From Syngnathus acus (taxonomy: Eukaryota > Chordata > Actinopteri > Syngnathiformes > Syngnathidae): a stretch of DNA of 64,000 nucleotides. How positions within the stretch are numbered: the stretch's first letter is position 1; each line of letters begins with the position of its first letter. Below are positions 1-10,888 of the stretch, in pieces. Location of the stretch: contig NC_051087.1 of assembly GCF_901709675.1 (NCBI RefSeq), positions 17,424,067-17,488,066 on the forward strand, in the 5' to 3' direction. The position numbers and the translations under genes were made by a program. The notes below the pieces were generated by a model. That model was not told where the DNA came from. It was given only the letters and a program-made list of their open reading frames with translations, and made no database searches.

Positions 1-2
1 CG

Positions 3-185
3 TACTGTGTTGAAGTTTGGGGAAACACCTATGAAACCAAACTACAGCCGATATGCACAATACAGAAAAGAGAAATAAGGACAATACACAAAACAGGATA
101 CAGAGATCACACAAACCCACTATTCATAAAATCGCATTTGCTAACATTTATGGACCTGGTCAAATTCAGAAAAAAAGTAGGGGAG
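3..185 (+). pseudogene. LINE reverse transcriptase C-terminal scrap
   Basis: Frame 3 reads about 60 residues without a stop, including YCVEVWGNTYETKLQPI and later HTNPLFIKSHLL. This is the tract after the RT thumb in fish CR1/L2-type non-LTR retrotransposons (recalled pattern). It is cut by the window's left edge and lost after about 185. From 186 to 419 I see no gene or repeat structure. Confidence 0.6.
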
Positions 186-579
186 GGGAGTTCGTGGCTG
201 TAGCAACGCTGTTTAGCTAATGAATGTAGTGTGGTGCAAGCCGACAGTGACCCCGGCAGTCAGGTTTCAGTTTCTGTCCTCTTCCTCGTCAACCGGTTGG
301 CTTCTCCACTGTTGGCTGACACTTCCTCGGCTGTGGTTAGGGAGATATCTCGAAGCGTGCTGAGTGTTGTTTTCCTGTGAAACAATGCAACTAGAGTTTC
401 TTTTCTTGTCAAACTAACACAACATACTAGGGTTGGGAAGATTCACCGATATGCATCGGAAAATCGATACGACCTGTAAGATGCAGTTGCATCGATTTGC
501 AAACGTCTGCATCGGTAAAAACGCACAAAAACTCGAGATGCATTGTATCTAAATTATTTGCATCGATAAAAATCGATTA

Positions 580-2416
580 CCGTCTTTTCCGTGCATAATA
601 CGCACCCTAAAAATGGCATGTCGGTGCTGGAAAAAAGCCTGTACCCATGTATAATACGCACCCACATTTTGACTCTTACTTAAGTCCGTAAACGTAAAAT
701 TATTTCAGAAAAAAGATCATCTTCGGGAACAACCGGATGTTATTCTGCCGGTCAGTATCACTGCGCATGCGCTAGCAAACTCGATGGCGAAGAAATGTTT
801 CGGATTTGTGTAGGGTACATTGTGACAGCAAACGAGCAGGTGATCGAGCAAGCGTCTGATACGAGAGCATTGTGTTCGTATGGAGCGTGTTTGAAGTGAA
901 CAGCAGAGAAGAAAGGAACAAGGCAAAGTGTTGTGAAATAAAATATTACCTGTAATACGCATTTTGTTATTTGCTGATTGTATTAAACTATCGCATTCAT
1001 TGTCAGTCAGGAAGAGAAGAGGACTATTATCCCTAACTAATAGGTAGAGAACTGAACTCTCGCTCTTTATATAGCTGACGTGTCTTGCGCATCATTTCTG
1101 CGCATCGGATCCGAATTTCCGCCGCCGAGTTCGAATATCTAGCGCCATCTAGGTGTCGATTTTTAAACTACCGTTTTTTTCCGTGTATAATACGCCCCCA
1201 TGTATAATACGCACCCTAACAATGGCATGTTGATGCTGGAAAAAAGCCTGTACCCATGTATAATACGCACCCAATTTTTTTTTTTTTCTTTTTTCTTTTT
1301 TTTTAAGTCCCAATGATCGTCACACACGCAGGGAGGCAATGGGTCCCATTTTTATAGTCTTTGGTATGGTCTTAACTAGGCTGGATGTATTTTTTTTGTT
1401 GGCGTTGATTTCTCCGACTGCCCGTAAAGGCACCACCGCGATCAGATGAAAAGAGAGGAAAGTGACATGCGGACATGTGAAAAAGGCGGCTCTGTATGGG
1501 AGAGACGTTGAAGAGGAATAAAAACACCCTTGGAAACCAAAACTTGCCCCTCGTCGTGACTCGGAGCCGCAACAAATGTTTCGGATTTGTGTAGGGTACA
1601 TTGTGACAGCAAACGAGCAGGTGATCGAGCAAGCGTCTGATACGAGAGCATTGCGTTCGTATGGAGCGTGTTTGAAGTGAACAGCAGAGACGAAAGGAAC
1701 AAGGCAAAGTGTTGTGAAATTAAATATTACCTGTAATACGCATTTTGTTATTTGCTGATTGTATTAAACTATCACATTCATTGTCAGTCAAGAAGAGAAG
1801 AGGACTATTATCCCTTCTTTGACGAAATGACCAGAGCACAGTACAAACACACTATTGTTCTTTCGGTATTTATTCAACCCACATTCTTTCACAACATGAC
1901 AAGAAGAGAACAATACATAAATCAATACTCGTACCAGTACCATGATTTTCTTAAAAAAAAAAAAAAAAAAAATAAATTAATTAATTAAAAAAAAAAAATT
2001 TAAAAAAAATTGTACCCATGTATAATGCGCACCCCAGATTTTAGGACAATAAATTAGTTAAATTTTGCGTATTATACACGGAAAAAAACGGTAGTACTGT
2101 AATGGCGGCCTCCATATGATATCCGGTCTGCGATGGAGATTAAAAAACAAACAATATTTGACAATAACACACCATCGAGGATTGCACAATCGCATCAAAC
2201 GATGTGTCGTCAATTATGAATTTTACTGACTAAGTGTTGGGCAGGATGGCTGAATGTGATGCGCGATTGACAACAAACAAGAAGAAAGGTGTGATTTCAA
2301 GTTTTATTTCGAGGGAGATTTTCTTCAAAAATTGTTGTACCCATGCATAATGCGCAGCCCAGATTTTAGGACAATAAATTAATTAAATTTTGCGCATGAT
2401 GCACGGAAAAAGACGG
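580..2416. mobile_element. Outer pogo-like (TA-target) element nested in the hAT
   Basis: The termini are CCGTCTTTTCCGTGCATAAT and its inverted counterpart ending GGAAAAAGACGG, flanked by TA on both sides (578-579, 2417-2418). The right end at 2386-2416 matches the left end better than it matches the inner element. The interior has several subterminal repeats of the form GTGCGTATTATACATGGG. The same family recurs at 1171, 9635 and 22532. No transposase frame survives here; the GGACTTAAGTAAG tract near 680 matches (inverted) the end of the transposase ORF at 23151-23546. Confidence 0.75.
1171..2091. mobile_element. Inner pogo-like element nested in the outer copy
   Basis: The terminal inverted repeats start CCGTTTTTTTCCGTGTATAA and end GGAAAAAAACGG, flanked by TA (1169-1170, 2092-2093). 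It holds a fragment of the tRNA-SINE body (about 1308-1375, antisense). It also holds a tract at 1380-1740 that is nearly identical, inverted, to 10190-10530 in another family copy. A homopolymer A-rich zone lies at 1954-2010. Confidence 0.75.
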
Positions 2417-2599
2417 TAATATCTATAATTATAACTTTTTAGAAACGGGTCTCTGGGTTTCAGTCACTCCTACTACTCAAGTCTGTGCTCAAGTCTCGGC
2501 TCAGGTCTCGCACGAATAGGCGGGTCCAAACTGGCCTTCTTCGAATTGTACAGAGGCGGCAAGTCAGCCAGATAGCGGGTTAGCGTGGAGGAAAACGAG

Positions 2600-2767
2600 A
2601 TGGAGATTGTACATTCAGTGGTGGGCTTTAAGTCTGCAGTGTGGAAAAACTTCGGGTTCTACAAACGAGATGGAGAGCTGGATAAGACAACAGCCATATG
2701 TAAACTCTGCCGTGCAGCTATAAGATACACGGGCAGCACAACGAATTTGTCTACACAATGTGTATAA
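2600..2767 (+). pseudogene. Truncated BED zinc-finger (hAT transposase N-terminus)
   Basis: A short frame includes KSAVWKNFGFYKRDGEL, AICKLCRAAIRY and TTNLST, the start of a BED finger as found in hAT transposases and ZBED proteins. The CxxC half is present. The frame then leaves the family pattern where the paired histidines should follow and stops at 2765, so the finger is incomplete. No catalytic RNase-H-like domain follows. It lies in the right arm of the 428-3216 hAT and is presumably its last coding relic. Confidence 0.65.
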
Positions 2768-3235
2768 CTGTATAAACTTAATGCACTTTTAAAAGCTTAA
2801 CTTGAAAACATGTCTTTGTGTAGGCCCTAAATTGCTCTACAACATGCACTTAAGAGAAATCTTAATTTTTGTTAAAGGTTATACTTATACCCTAAAGTTC
2901 CAGAGAGACCTGCAATTAATCACTCTCTATGTTGTACTTGCTGTGTTTCAAAATAAAAAAGCACAGCCAGCTTTAATGCTTCAAGTGCCAAAACTTGAAC
3001 TATGTATTCCATGGTGTATTTTTTTTCTGCATTGCATCGTATCGTATCGCAATGTTTTAAAATTACATCATACTGTATCGCACCGTATCGCAGGAGATGG
3101 GACAATCGTATCGCATCTTAACATTGGCAATTTCATGAATTGTGAATGCATCGAATCGTTGGCAGTGTATCAAGATGTGTATCGTATCGCTTTGATGGTG
3201 AAAATTCCCATCCCTACAACATACAATAATAATAT

Positions 3236-3350
3236 TGAGTAAATGTGGGATAACATTTGTGCAACTACTTCAACAGATATTAAGTAAATGTGGGATAACG
3301 TACGTATGTGCAACTACTTAAACGTAAATAAAGTAAATATGGGCTAACTT
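3236..3350. repeat. Three degenerate ~47-bp tandem units
   Basis: AGTAAATGTGGGATAAC recurs at about 3238, 3284 and 3331 (the last with two changes), each followed by a TGCAACTACTT-type tail. The third unit is interrupted by the TA-flanked element at 3352-4915; its tail resumes at 4918 with ATGCAACTACTTCAACAG. Confidence 0.7.
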
Positions 3351-3726
3351 ACAGTAATCCCTCACTGCATCGGTTCATTTATCGCGGCTTCAGTACATCG
3401 CGAATTCCCCCCCCCAAAAAAAAAAATCAAAATATAATTTCTAACTTAAGTAATTATGGCACGAAGGTGGCCCGCCCGCCAACAGAAGGCAGCGAGTGCC
3501 CACATAATTGCAGTACGTACACTTGTACCTTATTATAAAAAAGTTGTTATAATAAGAGTTCTAAAAACATATTTACAGTATTGTACCTTGTTATAAATTT
3601 TTTTTATCCTAATAGAAAAGTTATAAAAACACATTTACAATATGTACACTTGTATCTTGTTATAAAAAAGTTGTTATAATAATAAAAGAGTTCTAAAAAC
3701 ATGTTTACAGTATGTATACCTTAGCA

Positions 3727-4633
3727 CAGGGGTCACCAACACGGTGCCCATGGGCACCAGGTAGCCCTTGAGGACCGCACGAGTCGCCCGCAGGACTGTT
3801 CTAAAATTAGCTCAAATTGCGAGCTGCATCTATTTATTTTACAGTCAAACCTCGGTTTCCGAACATCCCTCCAAAGAAAGCAAGTGGGAACAGTAAAGCC
3901 ATCCTAAAACACAAAGACGCTCTTAAAGCAATGCGACAGTGAGCGCCCGGCGCGCTGCGGTTGCGCGATCGGACCAAATTAAGCTCCCTGCGCACTGAGG
4001 TCCACTTAAATTTTGGAAAGTATATCAGGACTTTAAAAATATTTTCTAAATTTCAGCGACGGTTCTGTCACAACAATGTGACCAGCGCGGTGCAGTTGCG
4101 CGGTCGGCGACGCGCTACGGTTGTGCGTTCAGCGGTGCGCTGCAGTTGTGCGATCGGACAGAATTAAGCTCCCTGCGCACTTAGGTCCACTTAATTTCTG
4201 GAAAGTACATCAGGACTTTAAAAATATTTTAAATTTTTAAAATAATGCGACCAGTGCGGTTCAGTTGCACGGTGGCGGAAAAAATGCGCAAATGAAAAAA
4301 ATGTTTTAAAAAGAGGCGTTTTTTTTAGTCTTGGAACGGACTAAAATGTTTTCTATTATTTGTTATGGGAAAAGTAGATTCGTAATTCGACCGATTCGCT
4401 TCTCGAACCGCCTTCTGGAACGGATTGTGGTCGAAAACCGAGGTTTGACTGTATTTTTGCTATTCTTGTTAAAATCACACTTACATGTGAACTGGAAATG
4501 ACAATAATAACACATAGTGAAAGCTAAATTGAGCAAATTGGCTACTTCAGAAGTGTGTGTCAAACTGGTAGCCCTTTGCCTTAATCAGTACCCAGGAAGT
4601 AGCTCTTGGTTTAAGAAAGGTTGGTGACCCCTG
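3727..4633. mobile_element. hAT MITE (CAGGGGTCACCAAC ends)
   Basis: The ends CAGGGGTCACCAAC and GTTGGTGACCCCTG are a perfect inverted repeat. The flanking 8-mers CCTTAGCA (3719-3726) and CTTTAGCA (4634-4641) differ at one base, consistent with an aged hAT duplication. The interior is non-coding and carries a further TA element. Confidence 0.8.
3842..4451. mobile_element. TA-flanked MITE (CAGTCAAACCTCGG ends)
   Basis: The left end CAGTCAAACCTCGGTTTCCG and right end CGAAAACCGAGGTTTGACTG are near-perfect inverted repeats with TA on both sides (3840-3841, 4452-4453). Inside are two or three degenerate copies of a GCGGTGCGCTGCAGTTG-type motif. The ends resemble those of the pogo element at 29767. 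No transposase is seen. Confidence 0.8.
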
Positions 4634-5041
4634 CTTTAGCAACATCTACATATGTTATACACACACACGCGCGTATCATATTTATATTTATACATTGTTT
4701 TCTGTATGTCATTTATACTATAAAGTATTTACATGTTTGAAACTATTAGTTAATGTTCTAATGATAACATATGATTTTATATGGTTTGATATACATTTAG
4801 TGATTCACAAAAAATGTATGCATGTTAAGAATGAGAGGGTGACACTACTTCGCGGATTTCCACCTATCGCGGGTGGTCTTGGAACCAATTATCCGCGATA
4901 AAAGAGGGATTACTGTATATGCAACTACTTCAACAGATTTGTCTTTTCTACAAACCGGATTCGGTTGAAGTTGGGAAATTGTGTAAAATGTAATTAAAAA
5001 CAAAATATAATGATTTGAAAATTCTTCTCAACCTATATTCA

Positions 5042-6053
5042 GTATGTGAGGTTACATCGCTGTGAGTCCGACGTGGTGCGCTGCAGCACAGGTGTCCCCC
5101 AGGGTACGGTGCTCTCTCCTTTCCTTTTCATCCTGTTCACTTCAGACTTTACCCATGACACCGCTCACTGCCACATCCAGAAGTTCTCCGACGACACGGC
5201 CATTGTTGGATATGTCTCGGAGGGGAACGACCTGGAATATAGGACTCATCAAAGACTTTGTCAGCTGGTGTGAGCTCAACCAGCTTCAGCTGAACACCAG
5301 CAAGACGAAGTAGTTGATTGTGAGCTTCGGGAGGACAGCACCCATCTTCACTCCGGTGAACATCCAGGGATCGGACATTGAGGTAGTGGAGAACTACGAA
5401 TTCCTGGGTGTTCGCCTTAACAACAAACTGGACTGGACTGATCACACTCACGCCCTGTACAAGAAGGGCCAGAGTCGCCTCCACCTGCTGAGGAGACTGA
5501 GGTCCTACGGTGTGTGCAGGGCTCCCCTCCGGACCTTCTATGACTCTGTGGTGGCCTCAGCCATCCTCTACGCTGTGGTCTGCTGGGGTGGGGGCAGTAC
5601 TGACCGGGACAGGGGGAGACTGAATAAGATGGTCAGACGAGCGAGCGAGCTCTGTCCTGGGCTGTCCCCTGGACTCCGTTGAGGTTGTGGGTGAGAGGAG
5701 GACGTTGATTAAGCTTAAATCCATCATGGACAACACCTCTCACCCCCTCCATGAGATTGTGCAGTCCCTGAGCAGCTCCTTTAGCGGCAGACTTTTGCAC
5801 CCTTGGTGTAGGAAGGAACGGTTCCGCAGGTCCTTCATTCCCTCTGCTGTCAGACTTTACAACATGCATGCCACCTGATAAAATGAATGTGTTTCGTCTC
5901 TAATAGCAGCACTTGTGTTTGTTCTTGTCTGTTATTTACCCTTTTTTGTAATTCTGGCACTTGTTTTATTCTTGCACTCGTATTATTCTTGCACTCATAT
6001 GCGCTACTGTGACAAGTGAATTTCCCCGCTGTGGGATGAATAAAGTTCTATCA
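5042..6053 (+). mobile_element. 5'-truncated LINE inserted in the Tc1 arm
   Basis: The segment has RT motifs and a 3' UTR ending in a GTGACAAGTGAATTTCCCC-type tail with GAATAAAG. The Tc1 sequence ATTCA is duplicated at the two edges (5037-5041, 6054-6058). Only the last third of the RT is present. The family belongs to the CR1/L2/Rex group by motif pattern; the exact clade was not resolved. Confidence 0.8.
5046..5878 (+). pseudogene. LINE reverse transcriptase, C-terminal third, broken
   Basis: Read in order across frames, it gives GVPQGTVLSPFLF (motif B), FSDDTAIVGY (catalytic motif, F-S-DD where FADD is usual), LQLNTSKTK (motif D), YEFLGVRLNNKLDW (motif E), and a thumb ending in FIPSAVRLYN. 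At least two frame changes (about 5270, 5680) and an in-frame TAG at 5311 break it. It has no endonuclease and cannot make an active enzyme. Confidence 0.85.
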
Positions 6054-6105
6054 ATTCAATTGAATACACTACAAAGACAACATATTTAATGCTCAAACTC
6101 ATATC

Positions 6106-7445
6106 AAACTTCTGTGGTCATGAAATCTTTCGAGTGGTTAGTGCTGAACCACCTGAAGGAGGTCACGGGCCCCCTGCTTGACCCCCTCCAGTTTGCCTAC
6201 CGGGCAAACAGGTCAGTGGATGATGCGGTCAACATGGGACTGCACTACATCCTGCACCACCTGGACACCCCAGGAACGTACGCCAGGATCCTGTTTGTGG
6301 ACTTCAGCTCGGCGTTCAACACCATCGCTCCTGACATCCTCCAACAGAAGCTCATCCAGCTTGCGGTGCCTGCCCCCACCTGTCAGTGGATCACCAGCTT
6401 CCTGACCAACAGGAGACAGCGTGTGAGGCTGGGGGGCATCACATCTGACACCCGGACCACCAATACTGGAGCCCCTCAGGGGTGCGTCCTCTCCCCACTG
6501 CTCTTCTCTCTCTACACCAATGATTTCTCCTCAGATGACTCTCCTGTGAAGCTCCTGAAGTATGCAGACGACACCACTCTCATCGGACTGATCCAGGACA
6601 GTGATGAGACTGCGTACAGACAGGAGGTGGAGCGGCTGGTCCACTGGTGCAACCAAAACCATCTGGAGCTGAACCCGCTCAAGACCGTGGAGATGACAGT
6701 GGATTTCAGGCGAGACCCTTCACCACTTTTACCCCTCACTATCCGCAGTAATACTATTCTCTCCACAGACACCTTCAAGTTCCTGGGAACCACAATCTCT
6801 CGGGACCTGAAATGGACCGGCCACATAGACTCTGTCCGGAAGAAGGCCCAGCAGAGGCTGTACTTCCTGAGACAGCTCAAGAAGTTCAACCTGCCGCGAG
6901 AGCTTCTGAAGACCTTCTACACTGCCATCATCCAGTCTGTCCTCTGCACCTCCATCACTGTCTGGTTTGGATCAGCCTCCAAACAAGACAAGCACAGACT
7001 GCAACGGACAATCAGGACTGCAGAAAAGATCATTGGAATCAACCTCCCATCTATCCAAGACTTGTACCTGTCCAGGACCAGGAAACGTGCAAGGAACATC
7101 TCTACAGACCCTTCTCACCCAGGTTGCAGTCTGTTTGAACTACTCCCCTCCGGACGGCATTATAGAGCTCGGTACGCCAAAACCAGCAGACACCGAGACA
7201 GCTTCTTCCCCCAGGCTGTTGCTCTGATGAACTCACACCACTCATAGAGTCTCAGAGGCATTACTGTGCAATAACATCCTGCTCTTCACACCTTTTGAAT
7301 TTGTCTACACTGTTTTTGCCATTATTCACATGTCCTGAGTGTTGTTAGTCACCTATATGTTGAACAGAGGGTGTGTTTTACCGAAGTCAAATTCCTTGTT
7401 TGGCACGCTCAAACATGGCGAATAAAAACTCTTGAATCTTGAATC
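6106..7445 (+). mobile_element. 5'-truncated LINE-B (L2-like, TTGAATC tail)
   Basis: It holds the RT of an L2-like LINE, a 3' UTR (7248-7430) and a 3' tail of repeated TTGAATC units at 7430-7448. It is inserted in the inverted-repeat arm of the Tc1 element, whose sequence resumes near 7446. The same family's 3' end recurs in inverse orientation at 57857-58484. Confidence 0.8.
6114..7247 (+). CDS. LINE-B reverse transcriptase fragment (377 codons, open)
   Basis: Open frame covering most of an [33 protein letters not shown] (motif A), [14 protein letters not shown] (motif B), YADDTTLIGL (catalytic YADD intact), LNPLKTVEM (motif D), FKFLGTTISRDLKW (motif E), and a thumb domain ending FFPQAVALMNSHHS. 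There are no stops or frameshifts over 377 codons, so the copy is fairly young. The finger's N-terminal part and the endonuclease are missing through 5' truncation, so it is not a functional ORF2. The ATG used is simply the first internal one. Confidence 0.85.
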   Translation: MVMKSFEWLVLNHLKEVTGPLLDPLQFAYRANRSVDDAVNMGLHYILHHLDTPGTYARILFVDFSSAFNTIAPDILQQKLIQLAVPAPTCQWITSFLTNRRQRVRLGGITSDTRTTNTGAPQGCVLSPLLFSLYTNDFSSDDSPVKLLKYADDTTLIGLIQDSDETAYRQEVERLVHWCNQNHLELNPLKTVEMTVDFRRDPSPLLPLTIRSNTILSTDTFKFLGTTISRDLKWTGHIDSVRKKAQQRLYFLRQLKKFNLPRELLKTFYTAIIQSVLCTSITVWFGSASKQDKHRLQRTIRTAEKIIGINLPSIQDLYLSRTRKRARNISTDPSHPGCSLFELLPSGRHYRARYAKTSRHRDSFFPQAVALMNSHHS

Positions 7446-7535
7446 TTGAATAAAGTTTATTTTATTTTTCAAATAATAATTAACTTGGAATTTCATGGCT
7501 GCAACACGTGCAGTAGAATTTGGGAAAGGGCATGT

Positions 7536-7955
7536 TTACCACTTCGTTACATCACCTTTCCTTTTAATAACACTCAATAAATGTTTCGAAAGAGAGGAGA
7601 CTAAATCTCTTAGCTTCTCATGTGGAATTCTTTCCCATTCTTGCTTGATGAACCGCTTCAGTTGTTCGACAGTCCGGGGTCTTCCCTGTCGTATTTTACG
7701 CTTCATAATGCGCCACACATTTTCAGTGGGAGACAGGTCTGGAATGCAAGCAGGCCAGGGGAGAACCTGGACTCCTTTACTTAGAAGCCACACTGTTGTA
7801 ACACGTGCAGAATGTGGCTTGGCATTATCTAGCTGAAATAAGCAGCGGCGTCCATGGAAAAGACATCGCTTGGATGGCAGCATATGTTGCTCCAAAATCT
7901 GTATGTACTTTTCAGCATTTATGTTGCCTTCACAGAAATGTAAGCCACCCATGTG
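7536..7955 (-). pseudogene. Tc1 transposase, C-terminal half
   Basis: The minus-strand frame begins GGLHFCEGNINAEKY and carries LDNAKPHSAR (second catalytic Asp) and IPDLSPTENVWR (catalytic Glu), the DD34E signature of Tc1 transposases. It ends VIKRKGDVTKW. It continues the N-terminal half at 12348-12923. The two halves join at the insertion point of the 7956-12347 element, between the Met and Gly of the HGMGGLHF tract. The C-terminal half itself has no stop. Confidence 0.9.
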
Positions 7956-8452
7956 TCAATCGTGCACTTATCTGATGTAAGTGACCGGCTCTCTGTTTAA
8001 AGGGTAAAATTCCGTACTTTAGCCCCTCTGCTGTAACGCAGTCTGTAGGGGAGACGAGAATTGATTTAAGACGGTACGGAAAGAAGATTCGTTCCGAGTC
8101 TAACCGCTGTTCAGGTAACTAATCCATTGTTAGATTAATTCCGTCATTTCCGGACGCCATTCCCACTGACATCAAAGAAATCCGAGGGTTGAGTAACTAC
8201 TTTGTCGAGACCCAGGATCTCCTCGATCGCGGCCGTTTCAGCGGCTCTCCTTTCCTATTAAGATTGTTGCTTTTGTTATCCGCTCGGAATAGTTTAGCTG
8301 TCTTTGTTAAGACCGCAGGAACTCGTTTATTTTCACTAGCGTACACTCACACTAGCTGAGTTTATGTTAACGGTTTCGAACCAGATTCTGACACTCCCTG
8401 ATGTCAAGGATTAAAGCTGTCTTCATTTAAAAAAGAACTGAATGGTTTAAAG

Positions 8453-9198
8453 CAGTGGTCCCCAACCACCGGGCCGCGGACCGGTACCGGTCCGTGGGTC
8501 ACTTTGTACCGTACACAGAAAAAAAATAAAAATTGTTTTAATCGACGATCAATTAATTCAGGTCAAGACGCTCGTCCCGGTCACGTGACATGTTTCCCCA
8601 GTCGAGCCCGCAAAGCTAGCAAAAATGAGTAAGTATTTATTTTCAAGAAATGAGCAAGAAACAGAGATGTTTGGAAAGCTTCTTCGGAAAGGGAAAAAAG
8701 CTCAATGAGGAGACGGAAGAAGAAGAGGCTACGACTTCTAAGAAAAGGAAAGCTGCATTTAAAAGACTATGACGCGCCAAGCCCACTCTGCATAATATGT
8801 GGCGACAGGCTAGCTAACGAGGCAATGAAGCCCTCAAAACTGCTTCGGCACATGGAGACCAAGCATCCTGCATTAAAAGACAAACCTTAACCACTTCGGG
8901 TGTCATTGTCTCCGATTACGCCTAGATGGGACCGGCTCGTTTCTGAGAAACAAGCTCAGTGCTCCCACTAATTCAATGTAATGGTGAGTTTTATTTTAAT
9001 GTCGTTTATACTTGTTTTTATGCCAGTCGCATCATTTTATTTCATCGTATTCATATATTTATTATAAATGTATTATTTATTTATATAAATGTATTATTTA
9101 GTTATATAAATCTATTATTTATTTATATAAAGGCCGGTCCGCGAAAATATTTCTGACACGTAACCGGTCCGTGGCGCAAAAAAGGTTGGGGATCACTG
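8453..9198 (+). mobile_element. hAT element (CAGTGGTCCCCAACC ends) with BED finger relic
   Basis: Termini CAGTGGTCCCCAACC and GGTTGGGGATCACTG form an imperfect inverted repeat. The 8-bp duplication GTTTAAAG is exact (8445-8452, 9199-9206). It contains the start of a ZBED-type transposase and a TTATTTATATAAATG-repeat tract (9055-9130). Related pieces lie at 56467-56815 and 59508-59938. Confidence 0.85.
8650..8890 (+). pseudogene. hAT (ZBED5-like) transposase N-terminus with complete zinc finger
   Basis: The ATG at 8650 opens a frame with MSKKQRCLESFFGKGKK and an acidic and Lys-rich linker. A one-base shift around 8768 moves to the frame with YDAPSPLCIICGDRLANEAM and LLRHMETKHPALKDKP. That is a full CxxC...HxxxxH BED-like finger as in ZBED5-type hAT transposases. 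The frame stops at 8888 immediately after the finger. The dimerisation and RNase-H-like catalytic parts are deleted. Confidence 0.7.
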
Positions 9199-9634
9199 GT
9201 TTAAAGTATGACTATGACAGAGAAACAAAAGAGATTTAAAGCATAAAAGATCAAAATAATCATTAATCGATCTTAAATGATTATAACGTAGAAATTTAAT
9301 GAATAAGCAAAAAAGAGAATTACAAGTTTCAATTGTTCGAACAACTAACAATAATTTCCACTTACCATTCTCAATAGAGCTAAAATTATTCAGTCTCGAA
9401 GTTCTCTCGATTGAAAACTCAAAAATATAGTAAAAAAGGGTAAGAGGCTAGAGGTCTAAAATGCTGTTTGGTGGAAAAGTCGAGTGATCAGTTCTCCTTG
9501 TTCCAAAATCCTAATTCTGTTTAAAAGAACAGGCTGGCCTAAAGAATGGAGATGACGACGCCCTAAAAATGGCTCCTCCGTCCTTCACCGAGGTCTGCAT
9601 CTCCTAGCCTGTCTTTGAGCTTAAAAATTGACTA

Positions 9635-10888
9635 CCGTTTTTTTCCATGTATAATGCGCAAAATTTAACTAATTTATTGTCCTAAAATCCGGGGTGCGCA
9701 TTATACATGGGTACAATGTTTTTTTAATTTTTATTTTTTTTAAATTTCTTTTTTTTTTTTTTTTTGAAGAAAATCATGGTACAACAATTTTTGAAGAAAA
9801 TCTTGTCACGGATGGAGTGTGGAAAGGAAGAGGGCGACCAAGTGCAGCTTGAACCAGGGTTCATTGGAGGAACTCAAAACACAGACTTGGTAAACTAACA
9901 TAACTCTCTAACAAAACCAACAACAGGACTGACCGACAAAGACGTGGAACAAAAAGACAGGGGGACATTACCAAAGACAGGAACAGAAACCTGTGTTATT
10001 GTCAAATATTGTTTGTTTTTTAATCTCCATCGCGGACTGGACATCATACGGAGGCAGTATCACTGCGCATGCGCACTATGGATCCGATGCGAATAGTCCT
10101 CTTCTCTTCTTGACTGACAATGAATGTGAAAGTTTAATACATACAATCAGCAAATAACAAAATACGTATTACAGGTAATATTTTATTTCACAACACTTTG
10201 CCTTGTTCCTTTCGTCTCTGCTGTTCACTTCAAACACGCTCCATACGAACGCAATGCTCTCGTATCAGACGCTTGCTCGATCACCTGCTCGTTTGCTGTC
10301 ACAATGTACCCTACACAAATCCGAAACATTTGTTGCGGCTCCGAGTCACGACGAGGGGCAAATTTTGGTTTCCAAGGGTGTTTTTATTCCTCTTCAACTT
10401 CTCTCCCATACAGAGCCGCCTTTTCACATGTCCGCACGTCACTTTCCTCTCTTTTCATTTTAACCTAACTGATCGCGGTGGTGCCTTTATGGGCAGTCGG
10501 AGAAATCAACGCCAACAAAAAAAATACATCCATTAAGACCATACCAAAGACTATAAAAATGGGACCCATTGCCTCCCTGCTTGGCACTCAGCATTAAGGG
10601 TTGGAATTGGGGGGTTAGATCACCAAATGATTCCCGAGCGCGGCGCCGCTGCTGCTCACTGCTCCCCTCTCCCCCAGGGGATGGATCAAAATCACACGGG
10701 GATGGGTCAAATGCAGAGGACAAATCTCACCACACCCAGATGCGTGTGTGACGATCATTGGGACTTTAAAAAAAATAAAATAAATTTGGGTGCGTATTAT
10801 ACATGGGTACAGGCTTTTTTCCAGCATTGACATGCCATTTTTAGGGTGCGTATTATACATGGGGGCGCATTATACATGGAAAAAACGG
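9635..10888. mobile_element. Pogo-like element, third copy
   Basis: The ends CCGTTTTTTTCCATGTATAA and GGAAAAAACGG are flanked by TA (9633-9634, 10889-10890). The tract 10190-10530 is the inverse of 1380-1740. The body of the tRNA-type SINE, without its tRNA head, occupies about 10538-10775. Subterminal GTGCGTATTATACATGGG repeats lie at 10789 and 10846. No transposase motif was found. Confidence 0.8.

Larger units (their letters stand above)
428..3216. mobile_element. hAT transposon with exact 8-bp target duplication, carrying a nested pogo-like element
   Basis: The ends read TAGGGTTGGGAA on the left and TTCCCATCCCTA on the right, an inverted repeat with one mismatch. They are flanked by identical 8-bp copies of CAACATAC (420-427 and 3217-3224), the hAT hallmark. 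The 428-579 and 2417-3216 arms hold AT-rich subterminal sequence with repeated TGCATCG/ATCGTATCG motifs. The only coding remnant is a BED-type finger near 2600. With the nested insertion removed the element is about 950 bp, so it is non-autonomous. Confidence 0.85.
3352..4915. mobile_element. TA-flanked MITE (CAGTAATCCCTC ends) with nested elements
   Basis: The inverted termini CAGTAATCCCTC and GAGGGATTACTG are flanked by TA (3350-3351, 4916-4917). Subterminal motifs of the type TTTATCGCGG and CCGCGATAAAAG are typical of this common fish repeat family. No coding sequence belongs to it. A related left arm occurs at 23905 and a more diverged one near 36263. Confidence 0.75.

Noticed and set aside
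10615-10860. Frames over the SINE body at 10.5-10.9 kb, 25.0-25.4 kb and 35.7-36.0 kb
   Set aside because: The same peptides recur wherever the SINE occurs, in both orientations; non-coding repeat.
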